Below, piece after piece: positions 12,040-24,349 of a DNA stretch of 64,000 bases. The stretch comes from Drosophila persimilis (Eukaryota; Arthropoda; Insecta; Diptera; Drosophilidae), in contig NW_020825350.1 of assembly GCF_003286085.1 (NCBI RefSeq), positions 620,001 to 684,000 of the forward strand, written 5' to 3'. The translations under genes and the position numbers were made by a program. The stretch's first letter is position 1. Every line of letters begins with the position of its first letter. Below the pieces are notes generated by a model that saw only the letters and a program-made list of their open reading frames with translations, was not told the origin of the DNA and did not search any database.

Positions 12040-15000
12040 ATGTCGCGCTGGGGCAAGAACATCGTCGTACCGCTGGATTCCCTCTGCAAGGAGAAGGAAA
12101 ACACCAACCGGCCGACAGTGGCCCGTTCCGTGGGCACCGTGGGCAAATGGGGCAAGATGGGGTTCACCTCGACCCGCACCTACACACTCTCCGCCCTCCA
12201 TCCGATGGCAGCGGCGGCGGCGGCCGCCGCAGCAGCAGCCAGTCCCGCCCAAAGCCCGGCCTCTACATACGACCATGATCCGAACGACATGTCCGTGTCT
12301 GTGCCGGAACCGCCCAAGCCTAAGAAGTTCTTCAAGTCACGAAACGCCGCGCCGCCCGAGGTGATTGCCCAGATCATCCAGCAGATGCCGCACTGCGTCG
12401 ACACGTCGCCGATGCGGGATCAGCATGCCGCGCCCGCCGCCCACGAGACCCTCAAACAGAAGCTGGTCAAAGGCAACTCCGCAGAGCGGAAGCGCAAATC
12501 TCCCAAGAAGAAAGCATCAACGCCTGCGACGCCCTCGACGCCAGGTGCGTTCGGTCTGGACAGCGATGGCATGGATACGCCGGCGGATCATCAGGAGGGT
12601 GGCGACGAACCCCGGTCGACCAAGAAAAAGCGACCCAAGGAGGAAAAGAAGCTCAAGCCGGAGGCGCCGCCATCGCGAATCCTGGGACGGACCCGCAAGG
12701 CGGTCAACTACCGTGAGGTGGACGAGGACGATCGGTATCCCACGCCCACTAAGGATCTAATCATTTCCAAGTCGCGTACCCCAACGGAAACGGTTACATC
12801 AGCCTCGGCATTGGCCGCCTCTGTGGCTGCCACCTCCACAGAAGCCATCACCTCGACAGCAGGCAGCAGTCCCGATTCTGGTCTAGCGCTTCCGCCCCCC
12901 ATAACGGCGCCCAGTACCGCGGCTGCGTCTGCTACGACAACGCTGCCGCTGCCTCCATCCGCCTCCGCCACGAACTCCACAAGTGCATCCCGCACGCCGG
13001 AGCATCCGCCCATTGTGCTGCGCATTTCGAAGGTGAGTGTGGACAATCGGAGCCCTAATCCTTACACCTGCCTTAAATCGAAGTTTTGTTTGTGTGGACA
13101 CGGGTATTGGGGAATAAGAGCACTAAGGACTGTTAAATATCTGGAGGAATGCCTTGCCTCGAGCCTTACGAAAATAAAAGATTACTTTATGTTCTTGCAA
13201 AGAAGGTTGCAGCCGGAGGAGTCGGCTCGAGTCCGTCTCCGTTTATCTATCCGATTCGAGACGGTGACGAATAAATATTGAGAAACACCTGTGGAGCACA
13301 GAGCAAGATAAAGAGCCTTCACAAGGGCGAACGTTCGAAATGGAGAAATGATCTGCTGATTGCAGACTAGTCGCTATAAAGATACCTACATATGTATCTG
13401 TTTCTGTGTTTTATGTTGATTGTAGGTTGCCACAGACGATCTTGAATAATGTTCTTTAAATTATGATTCTTACTTGTACATAAATGGGTTTACCATCAAA
13501 ATATTGGAATCTGAGATATCGTGATAAACATACATATATTCTTGATCAGCTATATACAGTATATATATATATATATATATATATATAAGTCTATACAGGC
13601 ATGTCCTGCTATATATATAATCATATTCATGAAAGATTCGTTAACAATATTTAAAAATTCCCAAATAGTTACATATACATATATGTATGTATATAATTTT
13701 TTTCTTCGGCGGTCCGATCGCTCTCTTTAGATTTCTCTAGCGGCTAATAAAATCAATCAGTAAAAGCAGAATTAAAAATATTAATATTCCCACCATTAGT
13801 GGAGTACCCTCAACATTTGAGAGCAGCCGCTCCGCAAGCGATCTCCCTCCTCTCTCTCTCTCTCGGGCTAGTTCGCTCACTCACCCCTCTCTTTTTGACG
13901 GCTCTCTTTCTCTCTCTCGCCAGTTCTGGCACTCGAGTGCCAGAGCGCGCTGAGTGGGAAAGAGAAAGCGACAGCAACAACAAGGCAGTGTTAAATTACG
14001 CGCGCTTTTACATTAAACGGAGTTTTTTTTTGTCTTTCTTTCTTTCTTTCTTTCTGGGCTGCTTAGCGTTTTCTGTTTCTTGTTCTGCCGCTGCCTTCTG
14101 CTTCTCTTTCTGCTTCTGTTATTACCTTGTGGCTATCTTCTTTCGACAGTCAGTGTCGCCGCAGTTGTTAGCGGCAGTTTTTCAGACGCTTGGGGAAACG
14201 AAACGCGACACCGCCAGACATTTGCCATCCAAAGGGGAAGAGAACAGAACAGAACAGAACAAAAGTGGAGGAATCAGACGACAAAACCCGAATTTGAAGT
14301 TGAGTCTAAAAACGGATCGAATTTTCAATCACTTTTGCAGGGCACTTCCCGCTTGGTCAGCACGGACAGCGAGGAGCCGCCCGGCAGTTCGCCAGCGCAT
14401 CATCAGTACCAGCAGCAGCAGCAGCAGCAGCTCCTCCAGCATCATCAGCAGCACCACCTTCAGTACCAGAACCAGAGCCAGAGCCAGCAGCAACACCTGG
14501 AGGAGTCATTTGGAGCAGAGACTGGAACAGTGGGAGCGGGAGGTGTAGATAGAAGAGACGACGAGAGAGAAAAAGTTCCTGCAAATACGCCAAAAATCAT
14601 TGTGAAACCCCTTCGACCTCCTGGGGCCGAGGGAACGGGTGCCGCCGCCGCCGCCGCCGCCGCCGCCAGCTTCGAGGAGCAGCGCCTGCCAGAGGAGACA
14701 GAGGAGGACGCCGACGAGGAAGAAGAGGAGGAGGAGGAGGAAGAGCCGCCAGAGATCAACTATTGCACTGTGAAGATCTCACCGGACAAACCCCCGAAGG
14801 AGCGCCTGAAGCTGATCATCAAGACCGACGTGATCCGGCACGCCATCGCCAAAGCAGCCGCAGCAGCGGCAGCCAAAGCAGCCGGGGAGGAGACGCGCAG
14901 CGAAAAGAAGTCCAAGAGCAAGAAGCACAAGCACCTCAAGCACGCCCAGTTGGAGCAGCAGCTGCTCACCAACTGCAATACCAGCAACACAGCCAGCGGT

Positions 15001-18000
15001 GGAACAGTACCCAGTGCGACAGTCACATCGACAGCGACAGCGACAGCCACAGGCACAGGCACAGCAACGGCCACCGTCACAACGGAGGCTAACTCAGAGT
15101 TTAAGACGCCGTCACCCCACCTGGCCCTCAACGAGCCCCCGCACCAACAACAGCAACAGCAGCAGACGCAGCCGATCCCAATCCAGCCTCATCGCGGCTC
15201 GGTAATTTCGCCCACCACACGCTCGGACCACGACTTCGACTCGCAGTCCTCGGTGCTGGGCAGTATCTCCTCTAAGGGAAACAGCACGCCGCTGATGCTG
15301 GCGCAGGCCGTTCAGGAGGACAGCTGCGTTATTCGGAGCCGGGGATCCAGTGTGATCACCAGCGACCTGGAGTCGAGCCAGCACTCGTCCCTGGTGGCGC
15401 CCCCCTCAGACATCGAGTCGCGCCTGGAGTCCATGATGATGACCATCGATGGAGGGTCAGCTGCAGCTGGGACGGCGGTATCTGATGTGGCACCGGGGCC
15501 GCTGCAAGAGGATATTCTGGCCGTTCTCCGCGGAGACGTGACCCGGGTCAATGGAGCGGGAGAGGAGCCTCCAGCTGTGGAAGAGCCGCCGCCCAAACGG
15601 GCCACGCGGGGAAGGGCTAGAAAGGCCAACAACAATGTGGATGCGGCACCAGCGGCGCCATCAACGGTTACAGAAACGCGGACACGCGGCAGGACCAAGG
15701 CAGCGGAGACAGTCACATCGCCCGTGGCCCCGGCCGTGCCCGTGGCCGTGGCCGTGCCTGTGCCTGTGCCCAAGCGGGCCACACGTGGCACTCGCGGCGC
15801 CAAGAAAGCGGAACTGGAGACGAACATGGAGGTGGACGAGTCTGGTCCGCTGGCTGGGACCGACCAGGAGGATGCCACGGCAACGGTCACGACCACATCC
15901 CTGCCGCGACGAGGGCGCAATGCCGCCGCACGGGCCAACAATAACAATCTGGCCAGCATCAACAACAACATCAACAAGATAGCCGCCAGTCTCTCGGCCA
16001 AGGCGGAGGCCAGTCGTCTGGCGGAGGGCGGGCCGACACCTGGGGCGCGCAGCTACGGGCGGAAGCGGAAGAACCAGCAGGTGACGCAGGTAGTACCGCA
16101 GGAAGCGCAAGCGGGCGGCGAGGGCGCGGAGGACGCTGCTGCACAGCGGGAAGAAGAGGATGAGGAGGAGCAGCCTACGCCCGCCAAAATTCCGCACACC
16201 GATCCCGATCCCGAGCCCGATCACGACGCGGATGCCGATGCGGATGCGGACCACGATAACGAACCGGATCCCGATCCGGATCTGGACGAGGCCGACGAGC
16301 TGTCGAACAACTCGAACTCGAATTCGAACAACTCCTCGCTTCACCACGACGGCTCCTCGTCGTCGCCCCCGCCGCGCGACTTTAAGTTCAAGGACAAGTT
16401 CAAGCGTACCCTCACCCTCGACACACAGGTGGCCAATGCTAATGCAGAGGCCGCTGCAGCCGCTGCAGCCGCCGCAGCAGCCGCAGCCGCCGCAGCGGAA
16501 GCGGAAGCTGCACCAGCAGCAGAAGCAGAGGGCGGGGCCACCTCGGCCGTTCAACCACCACCACCACCCGCAGAGACGGAGCAGCGAGGAGCCGTGAAGC
16601 TGGTCATTTCCAAGAAGAAGGGCAGCATCTTTAAGAGCCGAGCCCTGGTGCCCTCCGACCAGGCCGAGCAGGCGACTGTGGCCAAGCGGCACCTCTACAA
16701 GCACAGCTGGGACGCGGCCCTCGAGGCGAATGGCGGTGGCACCGGTAGCGATGCCAGCAATGCCTCCGCTCCCGGCGGTGTCTCCTCCACGGGCGGTAAG
16801 GACCATATGCTGCATATGCACCTGCTCGCCACCAAGTCGGATGGCGACTTCTGCGACAGCCCGTCCTCCAATAACAACACGAGCAGCGGAAGCTGCTCCT
16901 CCTCCACCCTGCGCGACGACAGTCCGGGCCTGGGCCTGGGACAGGGTCTGGGCAAGGTCTCGCGGAGCTCGGCCAAGCAGATCAGCATGCCCGCCGCCCA
17001 TACCATGGTGGAGGGCTTCGACATGGACGCGGCCGAGGTGGAGGAGCTGGGCCTGGAGCGGGTCGTGGGGCTGAGCAGCGTGGGAAATCTAGTCGGTAGC
17101 AGCGGCAGCGGTCCCATTCGGGTGGACCGCAAGACCAAGGAGTACTACACGGTGGTGCGGAATGTTAAGACCGCCCACCAGATCCAGGAGATTGGCGAGT
17201 ATCAGGAGATGGACGACGACGTTGAGTACATACTGGACGCCCTGCAGCCGCATAATCCCCCTGCAACGCGCTGTCTCTCCGCCCTCCAGCTGGCCACCAA
17301 GTGCATGATGCCCGCCTTCAGGATGCATGTCCGTGCCCATGGCGTGGTCACCAAGTTCTTCAAGGTAAGTAGTCCTGGAGTAGAAATGGAGACTGAGACG
17401 CGAGCGAATATCCTTACAATTTGTATTTATATCTGTTTAGGCCCTGTCCGATGCCAACAGGGATTTGAGCCTGGGCCTGTGCACCTCGGCCATCATGTAC
17501 ATCCTGTCGCAGGAGGGCCTTAACATGGACCTGGACCGGGATTCGCTGGAGCTGATGATCAATCTGCTGGAGGCGGACGGCGTGGGCGTCGGCGGGGCGG
17601 CCCCCTCTGACCAGCGGGCCAACTACGAGCGGAACAAGCAGAAGGTGCGCGAGCTGTGCGAGGAAATCAAGGCACAGGGCAAGGGCACCCACCTGAACGT
17701 TGAGTCCATCACGGTGGGCACGCTGGCCATGGAGACGCTTCTCTCGCTGACTTCGAAGCGTGCCGGCGAGTGGTTCAAGGAGGACCTGCGAAAGCTGGGC
17801 GGTTTGGAGCACATCATCAAGACCATATCGGACTTCTGCCGGCCTGTGATCGCCTGCGACATGGACATGGAGCGGCAGATCACGTGGGTGCCGGTCCTGC
17901 TGGACAACATGCAGACGGTGGCTCGCTGCCTGCGCGTCCTGGAGAATGTCACGCAGCACAACGAGGCCAACCAGCGCTACATGCTAACCTTTGCCAAGGG

Positions 18001-19328
18001 GCGGGCGGTCGACACGCTCTGTCTGCTGTACCGGCTCTGCAGCCGGCAACTGGTGTTGCATCCCTCTACCACAGAGCTGGCCACGGGCAGCAACAGCCGC
18101 AAGGAGCATCCGGGCGTCGCCATGCGCGAGCTTCTCATAAACGTGATGAAGGTGCTGATCAGCCTCACGCACACCTTCAACGAGGCACACCCCTCGCTGG
18201 GCGCCGATCTGCTGGGCAAGCGTGGGGACGTGATCGAGACGAGCTTCCAGCTCTTGCTGCTCTCAGGCAACTACATTCCGGAAAACTGTGTCTTCGAGCT
18301 GAGCATTTTGGTGAGTCTGCCGAGACCCTGCTCACACCCATTATACTGACCATTGTACTGACAACACCTCCATCTCCATCTCCACCAGGTACTCACTCTG
18401 CTGATCAATCTGTGCATGTACACGCCGCGCAATCGCACCCATTTGATGGAGGCGTTTGCCCCAGCCGAATATGTGGCGGACACTCCTCCGGTGCAGGGCA
18501 GAGTCAGTGCACTCCAGGCCCTGATCGAGTACTTTTACAAATGCGAGGAGCTTGCAAGGTGAGATCAGGAGGAAACAGACCCCTTTGAGAAGGACAGAGA
18601 TTTATACGTATTATTGGTGTTCCGCCCTTACAGATTGGTGGAGAAGAACACTGATGCCTTCCTGGAGAGCAACGAGACGGGAAAGAAGAAACAGGAGGAA
18701 GTCGAGGAGACGGTCAACAATCGTGAGTAGCTTCATCTGTGTGTGTTTGTTCCCCGGCAACCCAATCTAATCAAATCTAATCCCATCAAACAACAGTGCT
18801 TCAGCGCGCTGGCCACCACATGGAGCATACGCTTAAGGGCAGCTATGCGGCTATTCTTGTGGGCAATCTGATAACCGACAGCGAGCTGTACGAGGCAATA
18901 GTGCGGCGCCAGTTACGCGGCCACAGCTTCCGGGAGGTTGTCGGTGTGCTGGAGAAGTACCACACCTTCATGAATCTGACGTCCAGCGTAAGTAGTCCCC
19001 TCCTAAAGTTCCGTACTTCCCTGGCAGTTCTTGTGTAATCGAATCTCTCTAAAAATCCATTCCATAGCTGGAGGCTGCTGTCGTGTCTCACATGAAGTCC
19101 ACGAAGCGCATCATCGACAACTTCAAGAAGCGCGATTACATCTACGAGCATGCGGACGAGCATGACGACGGTCTGCCCCTCAACCTGGAGACAACCGCGC
19201 AGGACCACCAGGATGAGCTGGCGGCGGGCATTAGTGGGGACACGACCACTTCCTCCTCCACGTCCTCGTCGCCCACATCGTCGACGCGCGTGCCGCGCGT
19301 CTACAAGACATACAGCAGCCATAGATAA
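12040..19328 (+). CDS. wapl: Wings apart-like, cohesin-release factor (7 coding exons)
   Basis: Coding exons are 12040-13032, 14341-17364, 17441-18310, 18389-18558, 18634-18722, 18797-18987 and 19068-19328. The total is 5598 nt, an exact 1865-aa frame with GT/AG introns. The N-terminus MSRWGKNIVVPLDSLC and the C-terminus RVYKTYSSHR agree with the Drosophila wapl protein as I remember it. Wapl binds cohesin with Pds5 and releases it from chromatin; in flies it is needed for normal heterochromatin pairing and affects position-effect variegation. The first 1200 residues are low complexity: poly-A, poly-Q, an acidic run near residue 460, and a DxDADAD acidic tract near residue 960. The conserved helical WAPL domain fills the last ~600 residues, from about LSALQLATKCMMPAF onward. 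Length exceeds the ~1740 aa I recall for D. melanogaster because of homopolymer growth. The start is the conserved ATG. Confidence 0.97.
13558..13587. repeat. (AT)n microsatellite in wapl intron
   Basis: TA dinucleotide run in the first coding intron. A (TTTC)n tract lies in the same intron at about 14032-14055, ahead of the exon-2 acceptor at 14340. Confidence 0.85.
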
Positions 19329-20600
19329 TCGCTGTAACCGTGAGGGAGGAGGAGGAGGCGACAGCCTGCCACCAAAATATAAATCTGTTTGTGATTATGT
19401 AATTCGTTTATGTGTTTATATGCCGCCACTATATCTACTTGCGTGTAGTATGTGTATGTATTTGTGTATATGTCCCCTGCACTAAGCTTCGGATCAGCTA
19501 CCATTATCCTTTACAGATATATAAATACATATATATGTATATATGGTTATATGTATAGCCGCGATAGGGATAGGGATAGTAATGTGAATGTGAATGTGTG
19601 AATATGAATATGTTTATTCGTTTCCATTAACCAAAAGTGATAGTAAACTCTTGAGCATGGTCAGCGTTTAAACTACAACCCGAGACAGTAACCGGAAAGC
19701 GGAGACCCCAATCGAAACGGAAATGATCGACAAAAATCGATCAATGCGGAATCGAACCCTCAGTCGAAACGGAAACAAACCTGTAACCGAACTAGTACGA
19801 TCCCGTAACCGAACCGAAATCAAACACGAAACTGGAATCGATACCGAACCCGGACCCGAACAACACAAAGATCCAAATCCACTACTGATATGTGTACGTT
19901 ATATAGTCATAAGCAATATTAGCCTAAACTAAACTACTGCTTACCGAAACATGTAAATATTGTTTAATCAGCGATTTTATCGAGTGCGTCTTAGTTTTTA
20001 TTTGTAATGTGTTTTTTTTTACCTATTCGTACTCTTAAATATATTAAATTCCTATCTCTTTTGTTGTAATCTTTAGATTACACATCTCAAAATATCCAGA
20101 GATGCAGACAGAGACCGCGAAAAAGAGCGAGACAGAAAGAGAAGTGTAACGAAAGCGAGCAAGGAGAAATTTAGGATTGCGTAATGTGCAAGAATAAAGA
20201 GTTATTTTATTGCGTAAACCTAAACCTAAGCTAAAGAACACCCTACTTATAAATCTAAAACTGATAAATAAATATATATATATATCTATATATATATAAA
20301 TAAATATATGTATGTGTACGTTTACAAAAACCACAAAAAATGTCATACCTAGGCTAAAAAAATCAGAGAGACAGAAAGGCGAACGCGGGCGCGACGCAAA
20401 GAAAGAGAGAAACAATTTCGGGAACAAAATATATATTTATTTTGTGTTTTTAAATTTGTCGATAATATGAAAAAGTCTATATATATATATATATGTACAT
20501 ATATATATATGTATATTAGGAGTACGTCATATATTGTTCTTGCAGAAAAAAAGAAAGCAAAAATAAAACCAAAATAAAAAACATACAAATATGAGTCGTA
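19329..20600 (+). other. wapl 3' UTR
   Basis: AT-rich non-coding DNA follows the wapl stop. Canonical AATAAA signals occur at 20193-20198, 20267-20272, 20562-20567 and 20573-20578, so several alternative ends are possible. It contains many TATATA and CATATGTA tracts. Confidence 0.6.
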
Positions 20601-21355
20601 TTGTGATTTGAAAAAGGACCAGAAATTTGGCTTGGTTTAGGGATGAAAGCTTGAGATATGGGACTACTGCAGTTCTTTGCTATTCTCCTGTAAGGGATCG
20701 TGAGAATATATTTTAACAGCGCAACACTTCTCACCTTCTGATCTGTACATCATCTTGATTCACAGGCCAAAATTTATTTTCAATATGTATGTACATATGT
20801 ATAATGTACATATGATCTAATGTATCAAATAAAATACACAGATGTTAAGGTAATACCAAAGACTATAGAAGACCAAGATGTTGCATGAGGAACAAATTCC
20901 TCAAGTGGAATACGGGCGCGTGGGGTACTGGTACGCTTGGTACTGGAATTCTCTTTTAGGCTATCCTTCGGCTCTGGCCGTGGTCCGCTGCCTACCTATG
21001 TATGTACTCGGGCTCGACTGTTCAGCTCGTCCAATCTGGCTTATATAAACTAATATCGTCGAGAGTAAGGAAGTCGTTTTCGTGTTTTTTCCTATGAGTA
21101 TTATGTTAATCATAGAATTTTGTAAAATTTTGTTTTATATTATTAAATTGTTCTTTTGTAGAAATAGAAAGTACTATTCTGTCTTGTTATATGATACAGA
21201 AACAAAGAAACACTTTTGCTCTGTCTTGAGGTTTGATTCTGAATGAATCCAATTTATTCTTCAAAAACTTCTTTAGCCTAAAGTACATAATATTTCAACT
21301 TGAGTTCTGTCGCTAATAACAGCATGTGTTGAGAAAAAAAGGAAATAATAAAGGG
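20601..21355. other. Intergenic DNA after wapl
   Basis: No gene or recognisable element is seen. It marks the change from single-copy, gene-bearing DNA to the transposon-rich part of the window. Confidence 0.5.
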
Positions 21356-21359
21356 GGAA

Positions 21360-21800
21360 TCAAACAGATCCATTTCATGAGTATATTTCAATTTAGATAT
21401 AAAAATGGTTTAGGATAGCAAAAAGAAGATTTTGATGAAAGCCAATTAGATAATATAGATGAATCAAAACCAATAATAGACACTGAAGTCGAAAGTGGCA
21501 CAGAACTAAATCCTCAATCAGACAACATAGACATTAGCAAAGATATAATAGAAACCGACGTCGAAAGCGACTCGCAACTAAAACCGAAATATCAATATCA
21601 TAAAAAATTGCCCAAGTTGATAAAGATCGACTATACGTGAGACAAGTCACATCCTCTATCCCAGAGTTTGAAGGCAGTAAACTGTCCCTTCAACGTTTTT
21701 TCACAGCGTTAAGAATCACTGAAAGGACTAAAGGAGATCAAATCAAAGATAACGGGCTCTAAGGAGGAAAAACAGCATCTCAATATTGATCATCGTATAT
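21360..21800 (+). mobile_element. Possible LTR-retroelement gag relic
   Basis: A-rich sequence whose plus-strand translation includes SIPEFEGSKLSLQRFF, resembling the start of retroelement gag domains. It is short, broken and old; the family is not resolved. Confidence 0.35.
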
Positions 21801-22300
21801 TTGATTTGACGAATTTTCAACCAAAGAGTCCAAGCTCTCAAACCAAGCTTCCCATAATACTTGAGGCAGGTAAATACATCCATTGCAGCTCTTTGGCGAA
21901 GTGTTGCCTTGATTTGTGCAATACGCTCTCTGCAGCGTTATCGGTCCTCCTCTTCTGTTGATGATTTCAAGAGGTCTTCCTCTAAGTGTTTTTGGGTAAG
22001 GAGTTTTCTTACTTCTCCTCCTAGTTTGGGTTTTGGTTTCGGTTTTTTTTTTGCTGGCGGGCTCTGTACTCAGCTATTGTAAGTGTGCGCGGCCCCGCGG
22101 TTGGATCCACCTCCAGGTACTCCTGAAGAGAGGGTGGATCCCTTTGCACGATAGGAGCAGAATCGATCAGGTCACTTGGTCCAGCTTGATGCACTGGACG
22201 TGGCCGGTGCTGGTCCGTTGACAGGCCTGCTGGCTTTGCTGTGTTGTCGCTGCTCTGCATTCGGCTCGTTTTTAGTTAACGTTTATCATTTTGATTTTCA
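21800..22300 (-). mobile_element. Degenerate retroelement-like coding fragment
   Basis: The minus strand has a short frame (22021-22260) ending TIAEYRARQQKKN, a Pro/Arg-rich motif of the kind seen in insect retroelement ORFs. It is a relic of uncertain class. Confidence 0.3.
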
Positions 22301-22353
22301 AATGTTTTGAAACTGAGTTCCACAGCAGCTTTACTTTAGTTTTGCAATTGCTA

Positions 22354-23522
22354 TTATACCCGATACTCAAAATGAGTATTGTTATACCCGATACTCAAAA
22401 TGAGTATTGAGGTATATTAGATTTGTGGCAAAAGTGGATGTGTGTAACGTCCAGAAGGAATCGTTTCCGACCCCATAAAGTATATATATTCTTGATCAGC
22501 ATCAATAGCCGAGTCGATTGAGCCCTGTCTGTCCGTCCGTCTGTCCGTCTGTCTGTCCGTCCGTCTGTTCGTCCGTCTGTCCGTCCGTCTGTCCGTCCCC
22601 TTCAGCGCCTAGTGCTCAAAGACTATAAGAGCTAGAGCAACGATGTTTTGGATCCAGATTTCTGTGATATGTCACTGCTACAAAAATATTTCAAAACTTT
22701 GCCGCGCCCACTTCCGCCCCCACAAAGGACGAAAATCTGTGGCGTCCACAATTTCGACGATACGAGAAAACTAAAAACGCAGAATCGTAGAAGATCACTA
22801 TATATTCTAGAGTGTAAAATCTGAACCATATCGTATAATTATTATAGCCAGAATCAAGAAAACAATTTTATTCTTTCTCCCTCTGTCTCTCTCTAACACA
22901 CAGGTTTCATGGTCGGTTTTGCCAATTGCAAAATATGCGTTCAAGGATCTCAGAACCTATAAGAGCCAAAGCAACCAAATTTGGTATCAACACTCCTATG
23001 ATATCAGACCTTGACCGTTTTGTGTCAAAATTTCGACACACCCCCTTCCGCCCCCGCAAAGAACGAAAATTTGGGGCATCCACAAATCTCAGAGACTATT
23101 AACGCTAGAGTAACCAAATTTGGTATCCGCACACCTGTTAGATCTTACTTTAAAACGTATATCTCAAAATTTCGCTCCACCCCCTTCCGCCCACACAAAG
23201 GACGAAAATCTGTTGCATCCACTATATTGCAGATCCGAGAAAACTAAAAGCGCAGAATCATAGATAACGACCATATCTATCAGATTGCTGAATCTGGATC
23301 AGATCAGATCATTTTCATAGTCAAAAGGAACAAATCAATTTGCAGTGGCTACGCAGCGCCCGACGTCACGCTCAGACTGATTTTCTGTCTCTCTCGCACG
23401 CACTCTTTGTCGTGTCGTTTAATATTAGCGGCGTCTGCCGGAGGAGTGCTATACTGACTAAGTATCGGGTATAAATGTAGAGTTGCGGTCTCCGCAGCAA
23501 CTCACAACGTTCCCCCTCGTTT
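22354..23522 (+). mobile_element. DINE-1/INE-1-type Helentron, copy 1
   Basis: It begins with TTATACCCGATACTCAAAA (the first ~30 bases are duplicated) and ends with AGTATCGGGTATAA then CCCCCTCGTTT. The inner block with ATAAAGTATATATATTCTTG and the GTCTGTCCGTCC tract matches the Drosophila DINE-1 family from memory. It is non-autonomous and carries no ORF. It is one of five copies in the window. Confidence 0.8.
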
Positions 23523-23829
23523 TATGTCTGATATTGGCACTACACTTAAATTGTCCGTAAGGGCTCTCTGGTATTCTGATTAATGCCATCGTGCAAAGTT
23601 TCCTTGTGTGCATTCTTGATAATTATTTACAATCAAGGGATTTCCAAACTTAAATTTTTAAAGTCTAGAGTTTTATAATCTATCTCCAACTCGCAGTAAC
23701 CCATCTTTATCTAAAACGGATTGAAGACTAATATTTTGGTTTTTGTCTCTATTTATTATTTATTAATTATGCTAGCTCTTTCGGAACTGAATTGGATAGC
23801 TTGTTGTTTTTCAATATTAATTCTTTGGC

Positions 23830-24340
23830 GATGATCGTCAAAAATCTTTCAGCTTATCTGCACGAATGCCTCTTGACGCTACATCCGCAGGATTCTCTTC
23901 AGATTTGACAAGTCTCGATTTACTTGCTATAACTTTTCTAATTTCGTCAGTTCGACGCCTGCTAAACTTGTCTTTATTGTCTCCATTCTTTATCCAGGCT
24001 AGAGTAATTGTCGAATCCAAGAATTAAAAGGTATTTTTACCACATACCTTCCATTCTCCTCTCTTCTTGTCCCACGTTACTATCTTCGCTTTCCAATTCC
24101 GAGAAACGCTCTAAGCCGCGAACTTTAATTGATGTCGTCACAATAAATTTATCACCTTTTGATTTGGTGCAACCGGGTATAATTCATCCAAATTCTGTGC
24201 TCTGACCAAGTAGTCCGTCTATTTTTACCACTCCGTCTTTAAAAATATGGGCAGACAATCAATTCCAATTATTACATCTAATCTATTTGGCTTATTAAAG
24301 TCAGGATCTGACCACACATAATCTTGCCATTAAGTCAATA
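23830..24340 (-). mobile_element. BEL/Pao-type LTR retrotransposon relic
   Basis: Minus-strand peptides DSTITLAWIKNG and ENPADVASRGI are hallmark BEL/Pao pol sequences from the region after the reverse transcriptase. A second pol-like block lies next to it at 24040-24260. No LTRs were recognised. It is a short, broken, old fragment. Confidence 0.65.
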
Positions 24341-24349
24341 TTGAAAGAC

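Noticed and set aside
14080-14340. Extension of wapl exon 2 upstream to an ATG at 14080
   Set aside because: The frame is open, but the clear acceptor TTTTGCAG at 14340 joins exon 1 in phase to GTSRLVSTD, the sequence expected in fly wapl. The upstream part is intronic.
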